Assembly (NCBI RefSeq): GCF_014635885.1 | Contig: NZ_BMDR01000002.1 | Location: 62,001-126,000 of the forward strand | Origin: Acinetobacter vivianii | GTDB lineage: Bacteria > Pseudomonadota > Gammaproteobacteria > Pseudomonadales > Moraxellaceae | Direction: 5' to 3' | DNA: 64,000 nt | In this document: positions 46,274 through 54,912 of the stretch, piece after piece | Layout: the number at the start of each line of letters is the position of its first letter | Numbering within the stretch: position 1 is the stretch's first letter | Made by a program: the position numbers and the translations under genes | Notes under the pieces: generated by a model | What the model was told of the DNA's origin: nothing | The model's input: only the letters and a program-made list of their open reading frames with translations | Databases searched by the model: none

Positions 46274-46560
46274 GCAAGTAGCTCGCCTTCCATGCTTTCC
46301 AGTTGATTGAGAACTGTACTGGAGGCGTTGGCGATAACCTCGTAAGGAATATTATGTTTATTCCCATCCGCATCAATCAATTTAGTTTTCGCAGAAAGAT
46401 CAATTAAATGTAAAAATTGCCCGCCAACTGAAGCCGAACGCGCTTTTAAAAGGTCTGTCGCATTAATGTCAATAAGCTCAACTTTATTAGAGCTTAAAGG
46501 TTTACCTTCTACTAAAATAGTTAGGGCCACAGGTAAAAAATCAGTTACGCCTAATTGCAT
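46243..46560 (-). CDS. Tail assembly chaperone (Mu gp41-like)
   Basis: A 105-residue protein between tail tube and tape measure, the fixed position of the chaperone. Sequence traits are KVELIDINATDLLKARSASV and an acidic C-terminus. The start at 46560 is used because GAGG stands five bases before it and it follows the tube stop by seven bases; an upstream ATG at 46581 would overlap the tube gene. Confidence 0.8.
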   Translation of the reverse strand: MQLGVTDFLPVALTILVEGKPLSSNKVELIDINATDLLKARSASVGGQFLHLIDLSAKTKLIDADGNKHNIPYEVIANASSTVLNQLESMEGELLAKLKAESIET

Positions 46561-46567
46561 ATTAACC

Positions 46568-46945
46568 TCAGAATGTTTCATCTAAATAGTCTAAACAGAA
46601 CATGTTTAAATCACGTCTTGTTTCACCATTAACGTTATAACTATCCGATACATCGACTGTAGAACAATCAATGTAAGTCTCTCGGAAACCGCCATCAGGT
46701 GATTCGACAGAGATACGGGCATCTTCAATGTTCTGCCAATCTACGGTGTCCTTTCCTACAGGGATCACAACAGAAACACGCAACTGGTAGGTTTGTATTC
46801 CTGAAGCGGTATGCTGAATTTTTCCCGTGCGGTTCATTGTTGGTACAGGTTTTTTACCTGTAGCCTTAGTCGATCCGAAGTCTGAACAAGCATAATCTTC
46901 GCCATCGACACTCATCACAATTAAACCAACAGCCTTCTTAGCCAT
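46568..46945 (-). CDS. Tail tube protein (Mu gp40/M-like)
   Basis: A 125-residue protein with MSVDGEDYACSDFGSTKATG and QTYQLRVSVVIPVGKDTV, matching the Mu-type tail tube. GAGG lies nine bases before the ATG. It is the first gene of the tail unit after a terminator and a GGAA-N4-TTCC site. Confidence 0.85.
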   Translation of the reverse strand: MAKKAVGLIVMSVDGEDYACSDFGSTKATGKKPVPTMNRTGKIQHTASGIQTYQLRVSVVIPVGKDTVDWQNIEDARISVESPDGGFRETYIDCSTVDVSDSYNVNGETRRDLNMFCLDYLDETF

Positions 46946-47003
46946 TTTTTTAACCTCTAGTATTGATAGGACTATTTTTCTTGAATAGGTCAGTTAATAC
47001 AGG

Positions 47004-47017
47004 TGGAAATACTTCCA
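47004..47017 (-). promoter_or_regulatory. GGAA-N4-TTCC palindrome, late site 2
   Basis: TGGAAATACTTCCA, directly after the T run of a terminator and before the tail tube gene. On the minus strand TATTCA (46987-46982), a possible -10 box, starts 17 bases after the TTCC half. Confidence 0.65.
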
Positions 47018-47047
47018 TAAAAAAAGACTGCCTAAGCAGTCCTTTTT
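47018..47047 (-). terminator. Intrinsic terminator after the tail sheath
   Basis: The stem GACTGC (47026-47031) / GCAGTC (47036-47041) with loop CTAA is followed on the minus strand by seven T. It ends the capsid-sheath unit. Confidence 0.88.
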
Positions 47048-47062
47048 GATAACTCTAACGAG

Positions 47063-47875
47063 TTAATAAATATTTAAAGTTGTACCAATAACGTGCATAC
47101 CTCGCACCCAATCAGTAGGAATCGAAACATTGGCTCGGTAACGATCATTAGGGTCTTCAGTTACCGTAAGTTGGTCTGCATTTGCTCTAACATTTTGTAA
47201 TATTTCAGCATCTTCCAACTGAATTAAACGCTTTAGAACAATTGAGCGTACATTTCGACGCTGGGCAGCCGTATTTTTACGTCGGCGCTCTTTTGAAAGG
47301 TCAGTACGAATTACTTTGCGTGTATAGTCGACAATTAAAGCTCCATTAATATCAAGCATTAAATCATCTTCAATTCCAGTATCAGGATTAACACGATAAG
47401 TTGAAATGGCTCGCAAGATTTCAGGTACACCATCTGCGCCAGTATCAATCATACAAATGCCATTGTTTAAAGCTGCTTCAATACGCTCAAAAGTAAGTCG
47501 ATATTGATCCTCAACAGCGGGAATGCCGCCTAGATTAACGCCATTAAAAGGGACAGCAGGATCATTCGAATCTGCTAATGCCGCTGCCATTGCCGCTGCC
47601 AGTTCTGGTTCATAACCATACGCCCCATGATAGCAAACACAAAGCACGCGATATGATGTTTCAACATCAACTTGAGCTGCATAATTTTCCGCTTCTTCTA
47701 CATCAGAAAAGGGAATCACCAAAATAACAGGCTTTTGGTTAATTGGGTTTCCGACAGAATTAATATGGTCAATCCATGCACGGATAGTATTGTCTCCTAC
47801 CTCATCATTAGGAGGGGAAGATAACGCAATGATAGTATGACCGAGTGGAGCAATTACTTCTTGAATGGTACTCAT
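47063..47875 (-). CDS. Tail sheath protein, C-terminal part
   Basis: A 270-residue protein with the conserved sheath C-terminal domain: PVILVIPFSDVEEAENYAAQ, DPAVPFNGVNLGGIP, FERIEAALNNGICMIDTGADGVPEILRAISTYRVNPDTG and a final YRANVSIPTDWVRGM segment. It begins with its own AAGGA site 12 bases after the stop of the previous frame, and it is in the same frame as it. So a single TAA codon separates the two; the pieces together would make a large sheath. Confidence 0.8.
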   Translation of the reverse strand: MSTIQEVIAPLGHTIIALSSPPNDEVGDNTIRAWIDHINSVGNPINQKPVILVIPFSDVEEAENYAAQVDVETSYRVLCVCYHGAYGYEPELAAAMAAALADSNDPAVPFNGVNLGGIPAVEDQYRLTFERIEAALNNGICMIDTGADGVPEILRAISTYRVNPDTGIEDDLMLDINGALIVDYTRKVIRTDLSKERRRKNTAAQRRNVRSIVLKRLIQLEDAEILQNVRANADQLTVTEDPNDRYRANVSIPTDWVRGMHVIGTTLNIY

Positions 47876-47887
47876 CTCTATTCCTTT

Positions 47888-49000
47888 TTATTTCCAATCT
47901 ACAATCGCACAAGAATGGATTGTTACCGCTTGACCAAAAATGGTTTTAATCAGGTCGTGTTCTGCGCCTTCAGTTAATAAAAATTCAATCGTGTTTGATT
48001 GAGCCTGGATAAAATTCGGGTCAGTACGTGAACCGCCTTTGACTGGTTCACCATATTTAGCTCTAAAAGCTCTTGGCCCTGTATCGCTGGTTACTAAGTC
48101 ACTAAAGAATCCGTAATAAGCGAGAATGTTTGTGAAGACTGTTTGCGAAGGCGCACCTCCAGCAGTTTCTTCAAGTGTGATTACGTTGCCTCCATTAACT
48201 CGATATGAATATGTATACTTCTTGCCGACTTCTGGAATCGTTAAAGCTGGAATTTCAAGTATTGTAGGTTCACAATTTAAAGATGAATCAACGATATATT
48301 CACGTTGAGCGCGGTTCCCGTTTATGGCGATTACATATTTAGCATCATCTTGAAAACTACTGGCGTCTGGTCGTGGCATCCAGCCGTTAGGATTGTTTAA
48401 ATTTGCATACCAATGCGAACCATCTTCGCTAAGATAGATACCCTCATCGCGGCTATTAGTGGCTATAACTCCAGCAAAAATCCCGTCTAATGTGTATTTC
48501 TCAATTTTGAAATAAATATCGGCATTGAGAACAGGCGGTGAAAGAGTGCCAGAATAGATACCATCAGCAGGAAATAACCCATTATCATCAATTGTAAAAT
48601 TAATGTTTGTTGATAAGCCTGGAGCCATACACGCGCCAACGTGTTTGTTTGCATTATCCAATTTAATTGCTGTCGGGTTGTCATAAAGAAAAACCAGCAA
48701 ATCATCACTTCTTGATCTGACCTCAAAGCGATGAGGTATATTATCCAAGTTGATGATTTGTGAGACTCCCGAACCTACAGTGAAGCCTTCAGGCACTTCA
48801 TAGGGATAATTTTCCTCCAATATTCTTGAAGCACTCCAGTCCAATGGTGGCGTATCAAATGGCAGCTCCACTCCGTCAACAATAGTTACTAGAGCGTCGG
48901 GGGCAGGCGATGTATTTTGTCTAACGGCCATTGCAAACTTGAAAGAATTAGTTGCGCCAGAACAGCTTATTACGACACCTGTAGTCGCTTTCCCAGGCAT
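47888..49000 (-). CDS. Tail sheath, middle part (exposed domain?)
   Basis: A 370-residue frame. The start (MPGKATTGVVISCSGATNSFKFAMA) fits the beta-rich region that follows a sheath N-terminal domain, in a frame different from that piece. The remainder is beta-rich and asparagine-rich with no known motif and could be an exposed insertion domain. It overlaps the N-terminal frame by 31 bases and ends four codons before the C-terminal frame. As an alternative it may be an unrelated structural protein. Confidence 0.55.
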   Translation of the reverse strand: MPGKATTGVVISCSGATNSFKFAMAVRQNTSPAPDALVTIVDGVELPFDTPPLDWSASRILEENYPYEVPEGFTVGSGVSQIINLDNIPHRFEVRSRSDDLLVFLYDNPTAIKLDNANKHVGACMAPGLSTNINFTIDDNGLFPADGIYSGTLSPPVLNADIYFKIEKYTLDGIFAGVIATNSRDEGIYLSEDGSHWYANLNNPNGWMPRPDASSFQDDAKYVIAINGNRAQREYIVDSSLNCEPTILEIPALTIPEVGKKYTYSYRVNGGNVITLEETAGGAPSQTVFTNILAYYGFFSDLVTSDTGPRAFRAKYGEPVKGGSRTDPNFIQAQSNTIEFLLTEGAEHDLIKTIFGQAVTIHSCAIVDWK

Positions 49001-49305
49001 TGCACTCGCACAAGATTATTCGTCTTAATTGCGGCTGTAATCATGCGTGCTGCTTCACTTGGTGGAGCTTCAGGCCCATTACCAAAAATACGATCAGCTT
49101 GAGCCTTGTCATAAATATCTACAGGCATTAAATTACCGCCCCCCAATTGAGTGGGCATTACTTGATCAGGTTCAAGTAGTGGGGGCGACTGAATATCATT
49201 GGTAATAAATAACACTTTATGGTTATTTGCTGGTAAACCTGTTCGCTGGGTATTTGTATTTACTTCGAAATAATTCCCTGGCGTTTTAATTTGAGGAATT
49301 GTCAT
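48970..49305 (-). CDS. Tail sheath protein, N-terminal part
   Basis: A 111-residue frame: IPQIKTPGNYFEVNTNTQRTGLP, then KVLFITND and IYDKAQADRIFGNGPEAPPSEAARMITAAIKTNNLVRV, the typical first domain of Mu-like tail sheaths. It stops at 48970, about 70 residues short of a complete first domain, just where the middle frame begins. A frameshift between them is the likely cause. Confidence 0.75.
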   Translation of the reverse strand: MTIPQIKTPGNYFEVNTNTQRTGLPANNHKVLFITNDIQSPPLLEPDQVMPTQLGGGNLMPVDIYDKAQADRIFGNGPEAPPSEAARMITAAIKTNNLVRVQCLGKRLQVS

Positions 49306-49308
49306 GGC

Positions 49309-49929
49309 TTATTTTTCCTTTAAATTCACGGTGTCTTGTTCGTCACTAATCCCGTCATTCGGCGCAAAGTAGTAATCGACATTAACAACACGCAATTCAG
49401 CTTCGGTTGCTTCTTCTTCGCGGTCACGATCTGAAGCAATGATTGTGTATTCAGTATGAAATTCTTGAGCAAGAACGCTGGCTGCTAATCCTTGAGTTTT
49501 TGCGTTAAAAATGGTTTTGGTTGGGCCAAGCTCAAAATGAGCAAGTCCTTCAATACCTTCACTTGATAGATCGTTACCAATAAGCAGTTTTTGAACATTC
49601 GCCAGCATTTGATAAGTGCCGATATTATCGGCGTCACCATGCCGTTGGGCTTCTTCATTTTTTGTGGAATGCGAGCCAACTAGAACAACAAAAGTGATTG
49701 GATATTCTGTCTGGTTAAAGCCAGTCTTTTTGGGTTTACCGCTGCCTTTAAACGTCACCCAAATAGCGGGAAATAATCTAACGACTTCCTCAAAGTCATC
49801 ATTAAATTCACCGCCATAGCTAACTATCGCGCCTTCAGATAACCAGTCCCACTTGCCCGACTTAACTTGCTCGGCCATAAGGTCTTTCATTGCTTGTTCA
49901 ATAACTGCAAGATCAAGTTCAGAACTCAC
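49309..49929 (-). CDS. Mu gp37-like head-tail protein
   Basis: A 206-residue protein with the Gp37 pattern: VSYGGEFNDDFEEVVRLFPAIWVTFKGSGKPKKTG, then ITFVVLVGSHSTKNEEAQRHG and GTYQMLANVQKLLIG. It overlaps gp36 by four bases and is followed by the sheath. Confidence 0.85.
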   Translation of the reverse strand: MSSELDLAVIEQAMKDLMAEQVKSGKWDWLSEGAIVSYGGEFNDDFEEVVRLFPAIWVTFKGSGKPKKTGFNQTEYPITFVVLVGSHSTKNEEAQRHGDADNIGTYQMLANVQKLLIGNDLSSEGIEGLAHFELGPTKTIFNAKTQGLAASVLAQEFHTEYTIIASDRDREEEATEAELRVVNVDYYFAPNDGISDEQDTVNLKEK

Positions 49930-50354
49930 CAGCTATTCCCTCCAAAATCGCGTCTACCCACATTGAGTACCACGCTATTTTTTGAGCTTGGTAATGGTTT
50001 ACTTTCACCCGCTGGAGAACCGCCTAGACTTGTTAAACCTTTAGAAAGTTTTTCTAAATTTTTAACGCCTTTGTCATAACGCTTCTCAATTTCTTCGCTC
50101 ATAACTGCGTTACCAATACAGGCGTGGTAACGCGCTAAGTCACAGCCAGTCATTTGAAGGGAAGGAGGAATGACTTTTAACGGTTGAGGGTAACGAGTCA
50201 TATATCCGTCAATCTCACTATTTGCGGCATTAATCGCGCGCATAAGCTTGGGCATTACGATTGCTTGGGTATAAGGTCTTTCAGTGTCAGTAAGCCTGAT
50301 TAGCTCTTTTTCACCGAACGTTTCAATCATTAATTCAAGAGTTACATAAGCCAT
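49926..50354 (-). CDS. Mu gp36-like protein (DUF1320)
   Basis: A 142-residue protein: MAYVTLELMIETFGEKELIRLTD, then MRAINAANSEIDGYMTRYP and GCDLARYHACIGNAVMSEEIEKRYDKGVKNLEKLSKG, the DUF1320 pattern of Mu gp36. It probably acts as head completion protein. Confidence 0.88.
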   Translation of the reverse strand: MAYVTLELMIETFGEKELIRLTDTERPYTQAIVMPKLMRAINAANSEIDGYMTRYPQPLKVIPPSLQMTGCDLARYHACIGNAVMSEEIEKRYDKGVKNLEKLSKGLTSLGGSPAGESKPLPSSKNSVVLNVGRRDFGGNSW

Positions 50355-50371
50355 TCCTAATCCCCTTACAA

Positions 50372-51298
50372 TCAGGTAGTACCAGTTGATCCAACTGCTA
50401 ACTGTGGCAAGCCGTAACCAGCCGCGCCGCGAGCTTCAACACCAAAAGCATATTCGCCACGATTAAACACGTCGTCAGACTCCAAGCTTGTTTTTGAAAC
50501 AAGCTCAGGCTTTTTACGGTTTTGGAAAATGATCGGTTTAATCACTTTCTTGGTAGCCAATAAATGCCATTCGGTATCTGTTTCAAGGCCAGCATCGACC
50601 AGGACTTCGACTTTGCCCTTGTAGATGTTTTCTGTACCATCTGCGAATTTTGAAACAGTCATAAGGGCTGTAGCCGTTGTTTCTAACGTAGGCGGGACAA
50701 CCAATAACGTAGGCTTAATTTTGAGGCTACGACCATTTTCATCTTTAAGGCCAGTCATCAACTCAACGGCAGCGCCAAAGCTTGCCTCTGCGTCGGCTAA
50801 ACTTGCGTATGACAATTTTTTCGTTAATTTATTAGAAAAAGATTGTTTACCTTTTTCACCATAAGGGTGGTCGGTAGCGTAGAACGGTTTGCCGTCATAA
50901 CATTTATTTTTAAAGCCAGTTGTTAAAGCTTCAAAAACCAAGTCTTGTGGAAACTGTTTTGCTTCTTCACCCATTGAGGCAAAAATTGTCGAGACACCTA
51001 CTAATTCACCGTCATCAATTTCATGCTTATGAATCGCAACTGTAGATTCAAAGCTTCGGTTCTTGATTGTGTACCCGTGTCCTTCCAGACGTTTAATTGT
51101 CTTTTCACCGATCCATTCTTTCAGTTTTGGAAACTTGCCTAACCAGGCATAATTTTCTGCCGATCCAGTAGAAGGAACTTCAGTGGCAATCAATTGCCAA
51201 GTTGCTTCTGTCTCATTCAAAGACTTGTTAAAAGTAGATTTAATGCCCGTGAATAAATGAGCCAAAACCTGTTTTGCATTCTCTGCTGTAAATTTCAT
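50372..51298 (-). CDS. Major capsid protein (Mu gpT-like)
   Basis: A 308-residue protein close to the 305 of Mu T. MKFTAENAKQVLAHLFTGIKSTFNKSL, AWLGKFPKLKEWIGEKTIKRL and HKHEIDDGELVGVS are the family blocks, with the HK97-type fold expected. The ATG at 51298 is preferred to one at 51316: it overlaps the decoration gene stop as TAATG and has GGAG nine bases upstream. Confidence 0.93.
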   Translation of the reverse strand: MKFTAENAKQVLAHLFTGIKSTFNKSLNETEATWQLIATEVPSTGSAENYAWLGKFPKLKEWIGEKTIKRLEGHGYTIKNRSFESTVAIHKHEIDDGELVGVSTIFASMGEEAKQFPQDLVFEALTTGFKNKCYDGKPFYATDHPYGEKGKQSFSNKLTKKLSYASLADAEASFGAAVELMTGLKDENGRSLKIKPTLLVVPPTLETTATALMTVSKFADGTENIYKGKVEVLVDAGLETDTEWHLLATKKVIKPIIFQNRKKPELVSKTSLESDDVFNRGEYAFGVEARGAAGYGLPQLAVGSTGTT

Positions 51299-51714
51299 TA
51301 ATGGATCTCCACCCAAACATTGTTATTTTCATCAAAACCCATAAAACGCCCAGCAACCGAACGAGTACCAGCGCCATCAGTTTTTGCGACGGTTTGGTTA
51401 TCTTCGATATAGATTTGCGTTCCTAAAACAGCCTGAGTAACTGGGTCTGCGGCTGAGTTGGCAAAAAGGAATTGCTTATTGCGGCGAACAAGGCCAACGG
51501 CCTCACCATTTCCACCAGTATTCTCTGCATCAGCGTCCCAGACACCAACACATACTTGATCTAGTCCACCGACTGCGGAAGACGCTAACCCGTAACCTTC
51601 AGCATTGACGACAGCAAACGTACCCATAAGAACGACTGTAGATGCTGCCAGGGCGACTGGAATTAAAATTCCATCACGGTAATCGGTATTGATTGGCTCA
51701 TTAGTAGCGGTCAT
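51298..51714 (-). CDS. Head decoration/stabilisation protein (Mu gp33 position)
   Basis: A 138-residue protein, Ala/Gly/Val-rich and predicted beta. It lies between protease/scaffold and capsid, where tailed phages place the decoration protein. GRFMGFDENNNVWVEIH closes the domain. Function is inferred from position and composition. Confidence 0.7.
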   Translation of the reverse strand: MTATNEPINTDYRDGILIPVALAASTVVLMGTFAVVNAEGYGLASSAVGGLDQVCVGVWDADAENTGGNGEAVGLVRRNKQFLFANSAADPVTQAVLGTQIYIEDNQTVAKTDGAGTRSVAGRFMGFDENNNVWVEIH

Positions 51715-51716
51715 GT

Positions 51717-52793
51717 TTAAGCTCCGTACTTGGCAACGTCTGCTTTACTAACGCCTAATGCACTTAAAACTTCTTCTTGCAATGGGTCAGACGAGTCCGT
51801 TGAAGGTGGGGTGGTTGGGCTGATTTTTGTTTGCTGCTGAGTTAAAGCAGCCATTTTGGGCAAGCCCTCAATATGGGCCTTTGCAAATTCTGGATTTTCA
51901 ACAGCTTGTTTTTTAATCCAGTCAATTGTTTTAGTCCCTGTTAAGCGGCCATCTGAGCAAGCGGCCAGAATCAGATCATCGAGTTCTTTTGCTTGGGCTT
52001 TTTGTGCCACCTGGGTAACTTCATTTTTAGCCTCAAGATATACATCCATTGGCACAAACTTAGTCATGTCTATTGATTGGCTATTAGCGGCAACTTTAAG
52101 TTGGTCAATAGCGGCTACAGCGTCAAAAAGGTTTTGGCTATTAGCTGCAACAGCCACACCCGTTTTTTCAGTAATTTGTTGCTGAAGCTTTGACAACTCA
52201 GCTTTGATTTCTTCTGGAGTTGCGGCCAAAGGCAAATTAAGCATCCAGCGCAAATGTTCTAATAACTCATCCATTGTGGAATCCTGTAAATTTTGAGCAA
52301 AAAACTCCTGAGCTGCGGCAGCAATTTTTGCTTGCAGATTTTCAATTGCAGGAGTGTTTGTTAAAGCAAGATTAATGAGGGTGATGATTTCACCAGCACT
52401 GTTATATAAAAATACGGGTGATAGATATTTATATTCTTTGGCCTCGATATGAGCTTTTGCTTTTTCTAGCCAGTCAAATTTAGAGCTACATAATCCGACT
52501 CCTTCTTTATAAATAAATCCGCCAGCTAATAACCAGCCTGCGGCTGGGGCGGCCTCTCCATTATTTTTAGACTTTAAAGTGGCATGTTCATAATCAATTA
52601 CAGTATCTATTTCACGCTGATTGAGAGCTGCCGCAATTAAATGGCCTCGTTCTGGAGTCAGAATCCAGTGAGGTGCATCATAAGGGCGTCCGTCAATTTC
52701 ACTTCGAAAGATGCCTTCAGGGATTAAAACTAAGTAATCCTGAAAATCTGGTAATTCGAATGAACATGTCGCTGCAAGTAAAGTCTTATTCAT
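51717..52793 (-). CDS. Mu I-like prohead protease/scaffold
   Basis: A 358-residue protein. FQDYLVLIPEGIFRSEIDGRP and ERGHLIAAALNQREIDTVIDYEHATLKSKNNGEAAPAAGWL are the Mu-type protease domain (with the His, Glu and Ser residues of its active site region). The C-terminal half is helical and acts as scaffold; Mu makes the scaffold from an internal start in the same gene, and an internal ATG here (MDELLEHLRWML, about residue 172) could serve that role. Confidence 0.88.
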   Translation of the reverse strand: MNKTLLAATCSFELPDFQDYLVLIPEGIFRSEIDGRPYDAPHWILTPERGHLIAAALNQREIDTVIDYEHATLKSKNNGEAAPAAGWLLAGGFIYKEGVGLCSSKFDWLEKAKAHIEAKEYKYLSPVFLYNSAGEIITLINLALTNTPAIENLQAKIAAAAQEFFAQNLQDSTMDELLEHLRWMLNLPLAATPEEIKAELSKLQQQITEKTGVAVAANSQNLFDAVAAIDQLKVAANSQSIDMTKFVPMDVYLEAKNEVTQVAQKAQAKELDDLILAACSDGRLTGTKTIDWIKKQAVENPEFAKAHIEGLPKMAALTQQQTKISPTTPPSTDSSDPLQEEVLSALGVSKADVAKYGA

Positions 52794-52853
52794 AATTTGA
52801 AGTATGAAATTTCAGAGACTTCAGTATGGAAAAATGAGCTGATAAAAAAGACT

Positions 52854-52865
52854 GGAAAAGCTTCC
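52854..52865 (-). promoter_or_regulatory. GGAA-N4-TTCC palindrome, late site 4, in the 212-base gap before the protease
   Basis: GGAAAAGCTTCC in the gap 52794-53005, upstream of the protease gene and thus of the capsid-sheath unit. The rest of the gap is AT-rich with no frame and no strong terminator. Confidence 0.6.
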
Positions 52866-53005
52866 TAATTTTTAGGTTTTAATTTTTAAGTTTTAAGGCG
52901 TTTTAAGAGGGGGGATTGGTGAAAAGCTATGATTCATTATCACAGCTCCCAAGTATCAAAAATAAAAGAATCTAACGGCTATCTAACGTATTTTTACGTG
53001 CACCT

Positions 53006-53479
53006 TCAGAATAACTTTCCGTAGAAATAACTTACATCATCAAAAATTGCTTCTTCCGCCTCTGGTTGTAGATCATTATTTTCATTCATTGGAAGGAATG
53101 GTCGGGCTGGAATATTCCCCCAGGGAATTGGGGCATTTCGCTTAGTTCTTCCGTATTGACCTTTTTTAGCGCCATATTGATGAGTAGGCGCTTTGGGGTC
53201 ATTAGTACCAATCACAACACTATCTCTCGTTACGTTGGTGCTTACACTGCGGCGCAATGAACCCGATTGAAATAGTTTTTTACCTGGCTTTCTTCTTGCC
53301 AGTGTAACGGGCGATAAGCTGTGCCAGGCTGGACGTCCTTCAGAATCAAAATTATCCTCAACAATCGTTAAAAAGCTGTTTGCTATAGCGTGGCCCAATT
53401 CAGTTGGATCATCGAGCTTGTCAGCAGCAGCATTAAACATACGTGTTAATTCACTATTGTTGAAATTTACACTGTTCAT
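53006..53479 (-). CDS. Mu gpG-like virion morphogenesis protein
   Basis: A 157-residue protein: GRPAWHSLSPVTLARRKPGKKLFQSGSLRRSVSTNV and IPARPFLPMNE, the marks of the virion morphogenesis family (Mu G, P2 S). It helps complete the tail. It is the last gene of the portal unit. Confidence 0.88.
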   Translation of the reverse strand: MNSVNFNNSELTRMFNAAADKLDDPTELGHAIANSFLTIVEDNFDSEGRPAWHSLSPVTLARRKPGKKLFQSGSLRRSVSTNVTRDSVVIGTNDPKAPTHQYGAKKGQYGRTKRNAPIPWGNIPARPFLPMNENNDLQPEAEEAIFDDVSYFYGKLF

Positions 53480-53580
53480 AATTTATACTCATAGAAGAAT
53501 GGTAGTTTCCTAATAGAAAGGTTGCGGTTCAGTTCATCACTGTTCAGCATTATGATGTGCAAGTCATCCGCCATTCTTTC

Positions 53581-54912
53581 CTATCTGATAACCTCATAAA
53601 ATTTTGCTTTAAGTCCATCTTTGATCGCTTTTTTCTGAACTTTAAAAATACTAACAATCTCCATTACTCCATTTTTTGAACGTACTGAAAGTTTCAAAAA
53701 CTCGTCTGAATACTCTGTTTGGTTCTCATTCAAAACAGGAAGCAGGAACAAGACACTTTCATTACTAACGTCCCACACCACTTGATCTGGTTTCTTTAAG
53801 TGCTGAGGTAACGTTAACCATTCTTGTATTGTTGGCGCATTACCAGCCGAACCATGTCTATTCGCTTTCTGGCCCACTAATAGGTGATCACTAATAATCA
53901 TGATGGGACTTTCTACAGTCACATTTTTAGACTTTAAAAAATCCACTTCACTGCTTTTGATTACGCCCACTGTACTTGTTTGTTTCTGCGTTTTACCAAA
54001 GCTCAAGGCGTTATTAATAAAAGCTTCATGTCCCTTTAAGCGATTGGGAGCAGTGACGATTTCTTCAATCAAATTTAAGCCTTGCTCATTACCTAAATAC
54101 TTGATTGCCCGATCAGATAAAACTTTATCTATTAGATGGCTAGTAGCTGGAGAACCGTTAAAGCCTGGCGCTGGGGAAAATGATAACTCTCCATCTTTTG
54201 TCGGTATATTAAATTGCGTCCGTTTTGCAACAATATCAGCGCCAGTATTGCGGTCTTTACCGATGATTTCCGTAACCTCTGATTGGTGGCCCTCAGAGCT
54301 TAAAATTTCCTTTCCTTCTACTTCACGAGCGGATCGGGCAGTAACACGACACTTACAGCCGAACTTACACGGTGGATAAGCTACACTCCAAAAAGGGTCA
54401 TCGTATCTAAGTAATAGCCCATCTAAAGCCTTATGATCTAGTCTAGGGTTCTTAACAGATATATGTCTCCATTCCCAATATGGGCGGCGTTCAGCCCCCA
54501 AGATCATGGCTTTATATCTTCCAGCAGCAAATGCACTTTGCATATTGGTATCGTAAATAGTACGCAATCTTCTAACGCTACCTAGTTGAACTTCTTGTTC
54601 ACGGCCTTCGGGGTTAATTACAGTTTTACGGCCCCACCATCCTTTTTCTTTTAATGTAGGCTCAAGCTGATCTTTCCATTTATCAAAACTTTGACCAGTT
54701 TCCAATGCCGTAATTAATGATTTTCGAATGTCTTGTAAAAGGTCTATTTTTGCAATCTTTGCAACTGTAAAAGCTCGACTATGGGCGTTATCTAAAGTCT
54801 CGTGCCAATCCCACCCAAGCTTAAAACCTTTCTTTTTCAAATAGTCGATAGCATCTGCTGGAGGCAAATTAAACAATGCGTTTAGTTCAGGTTTCTGAGG
54901 GGTGGGCATCAA
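53581..54912 (-). CDS. Mu F-like minor head protein with C-terminal PBECR-like nuclease domain
   Basis: A 443-residue protein. Residues about 50-210 are the Mu F domain (TIYDTNMQSAFAAGRYKAMI; LDHKALDGLLLRYDDPFWSVAYPPCKFGCKCRV, with its Cys-rich end). The last 130 residues form an extra domain: SDHLLVGQKANRHGSAGNAP, LTLPQHLKKPDQVVWD, VLFLLPV, KLSVRSKNGVMEIVSIFKVQKKAIK. The order of a conserved Lys/His near the start and the beta-strands fits the PBECR (barnase/EndoU/colicin E5/RelE-like) nuclease domains often fused to phage head proteins. The F domain is sure, the nuclease is an inference. Confidence 0.82.
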   Translation of the reverse strand: MMPTPQKPELNALFNLPPADAIDYLKKKGFKLGWDWHETLDNAHSRAFTVAKIAKIDLLQDIRKSLITALETGQSFDKWKDQLEPTLKEKGWWGRKTVINPEGREQEVQLGSVRRLRTIYDTNMQSAFAAGRYKAMILGAERRPYWEWRHISVKNPRLDHKALDGLLLRYDDPFWSVAYPPCKFGCKCRVTARSAREVEGKEILSSEGHQSEVTEIIGKDRNTGADIVAKRTQFNIPTKDGELSFSPAPGFNGSPATSHLIDKVLSDRAIKYLGNEQGLNLIEEIVTAPNRLKGHEAFINNALSFGKTQKQTSTVGVIKSSEVDFLKSKNVTVESPIMIISDHLLVGQKANRHGSAGNAPTIQEWLTLPQHLKKPDQVVWDVSNESVLFLLPVLNENQTEYSDEFLKLSVRSKNGVMEIVSIFKVQKKAIKDGLKAKFYEVIR

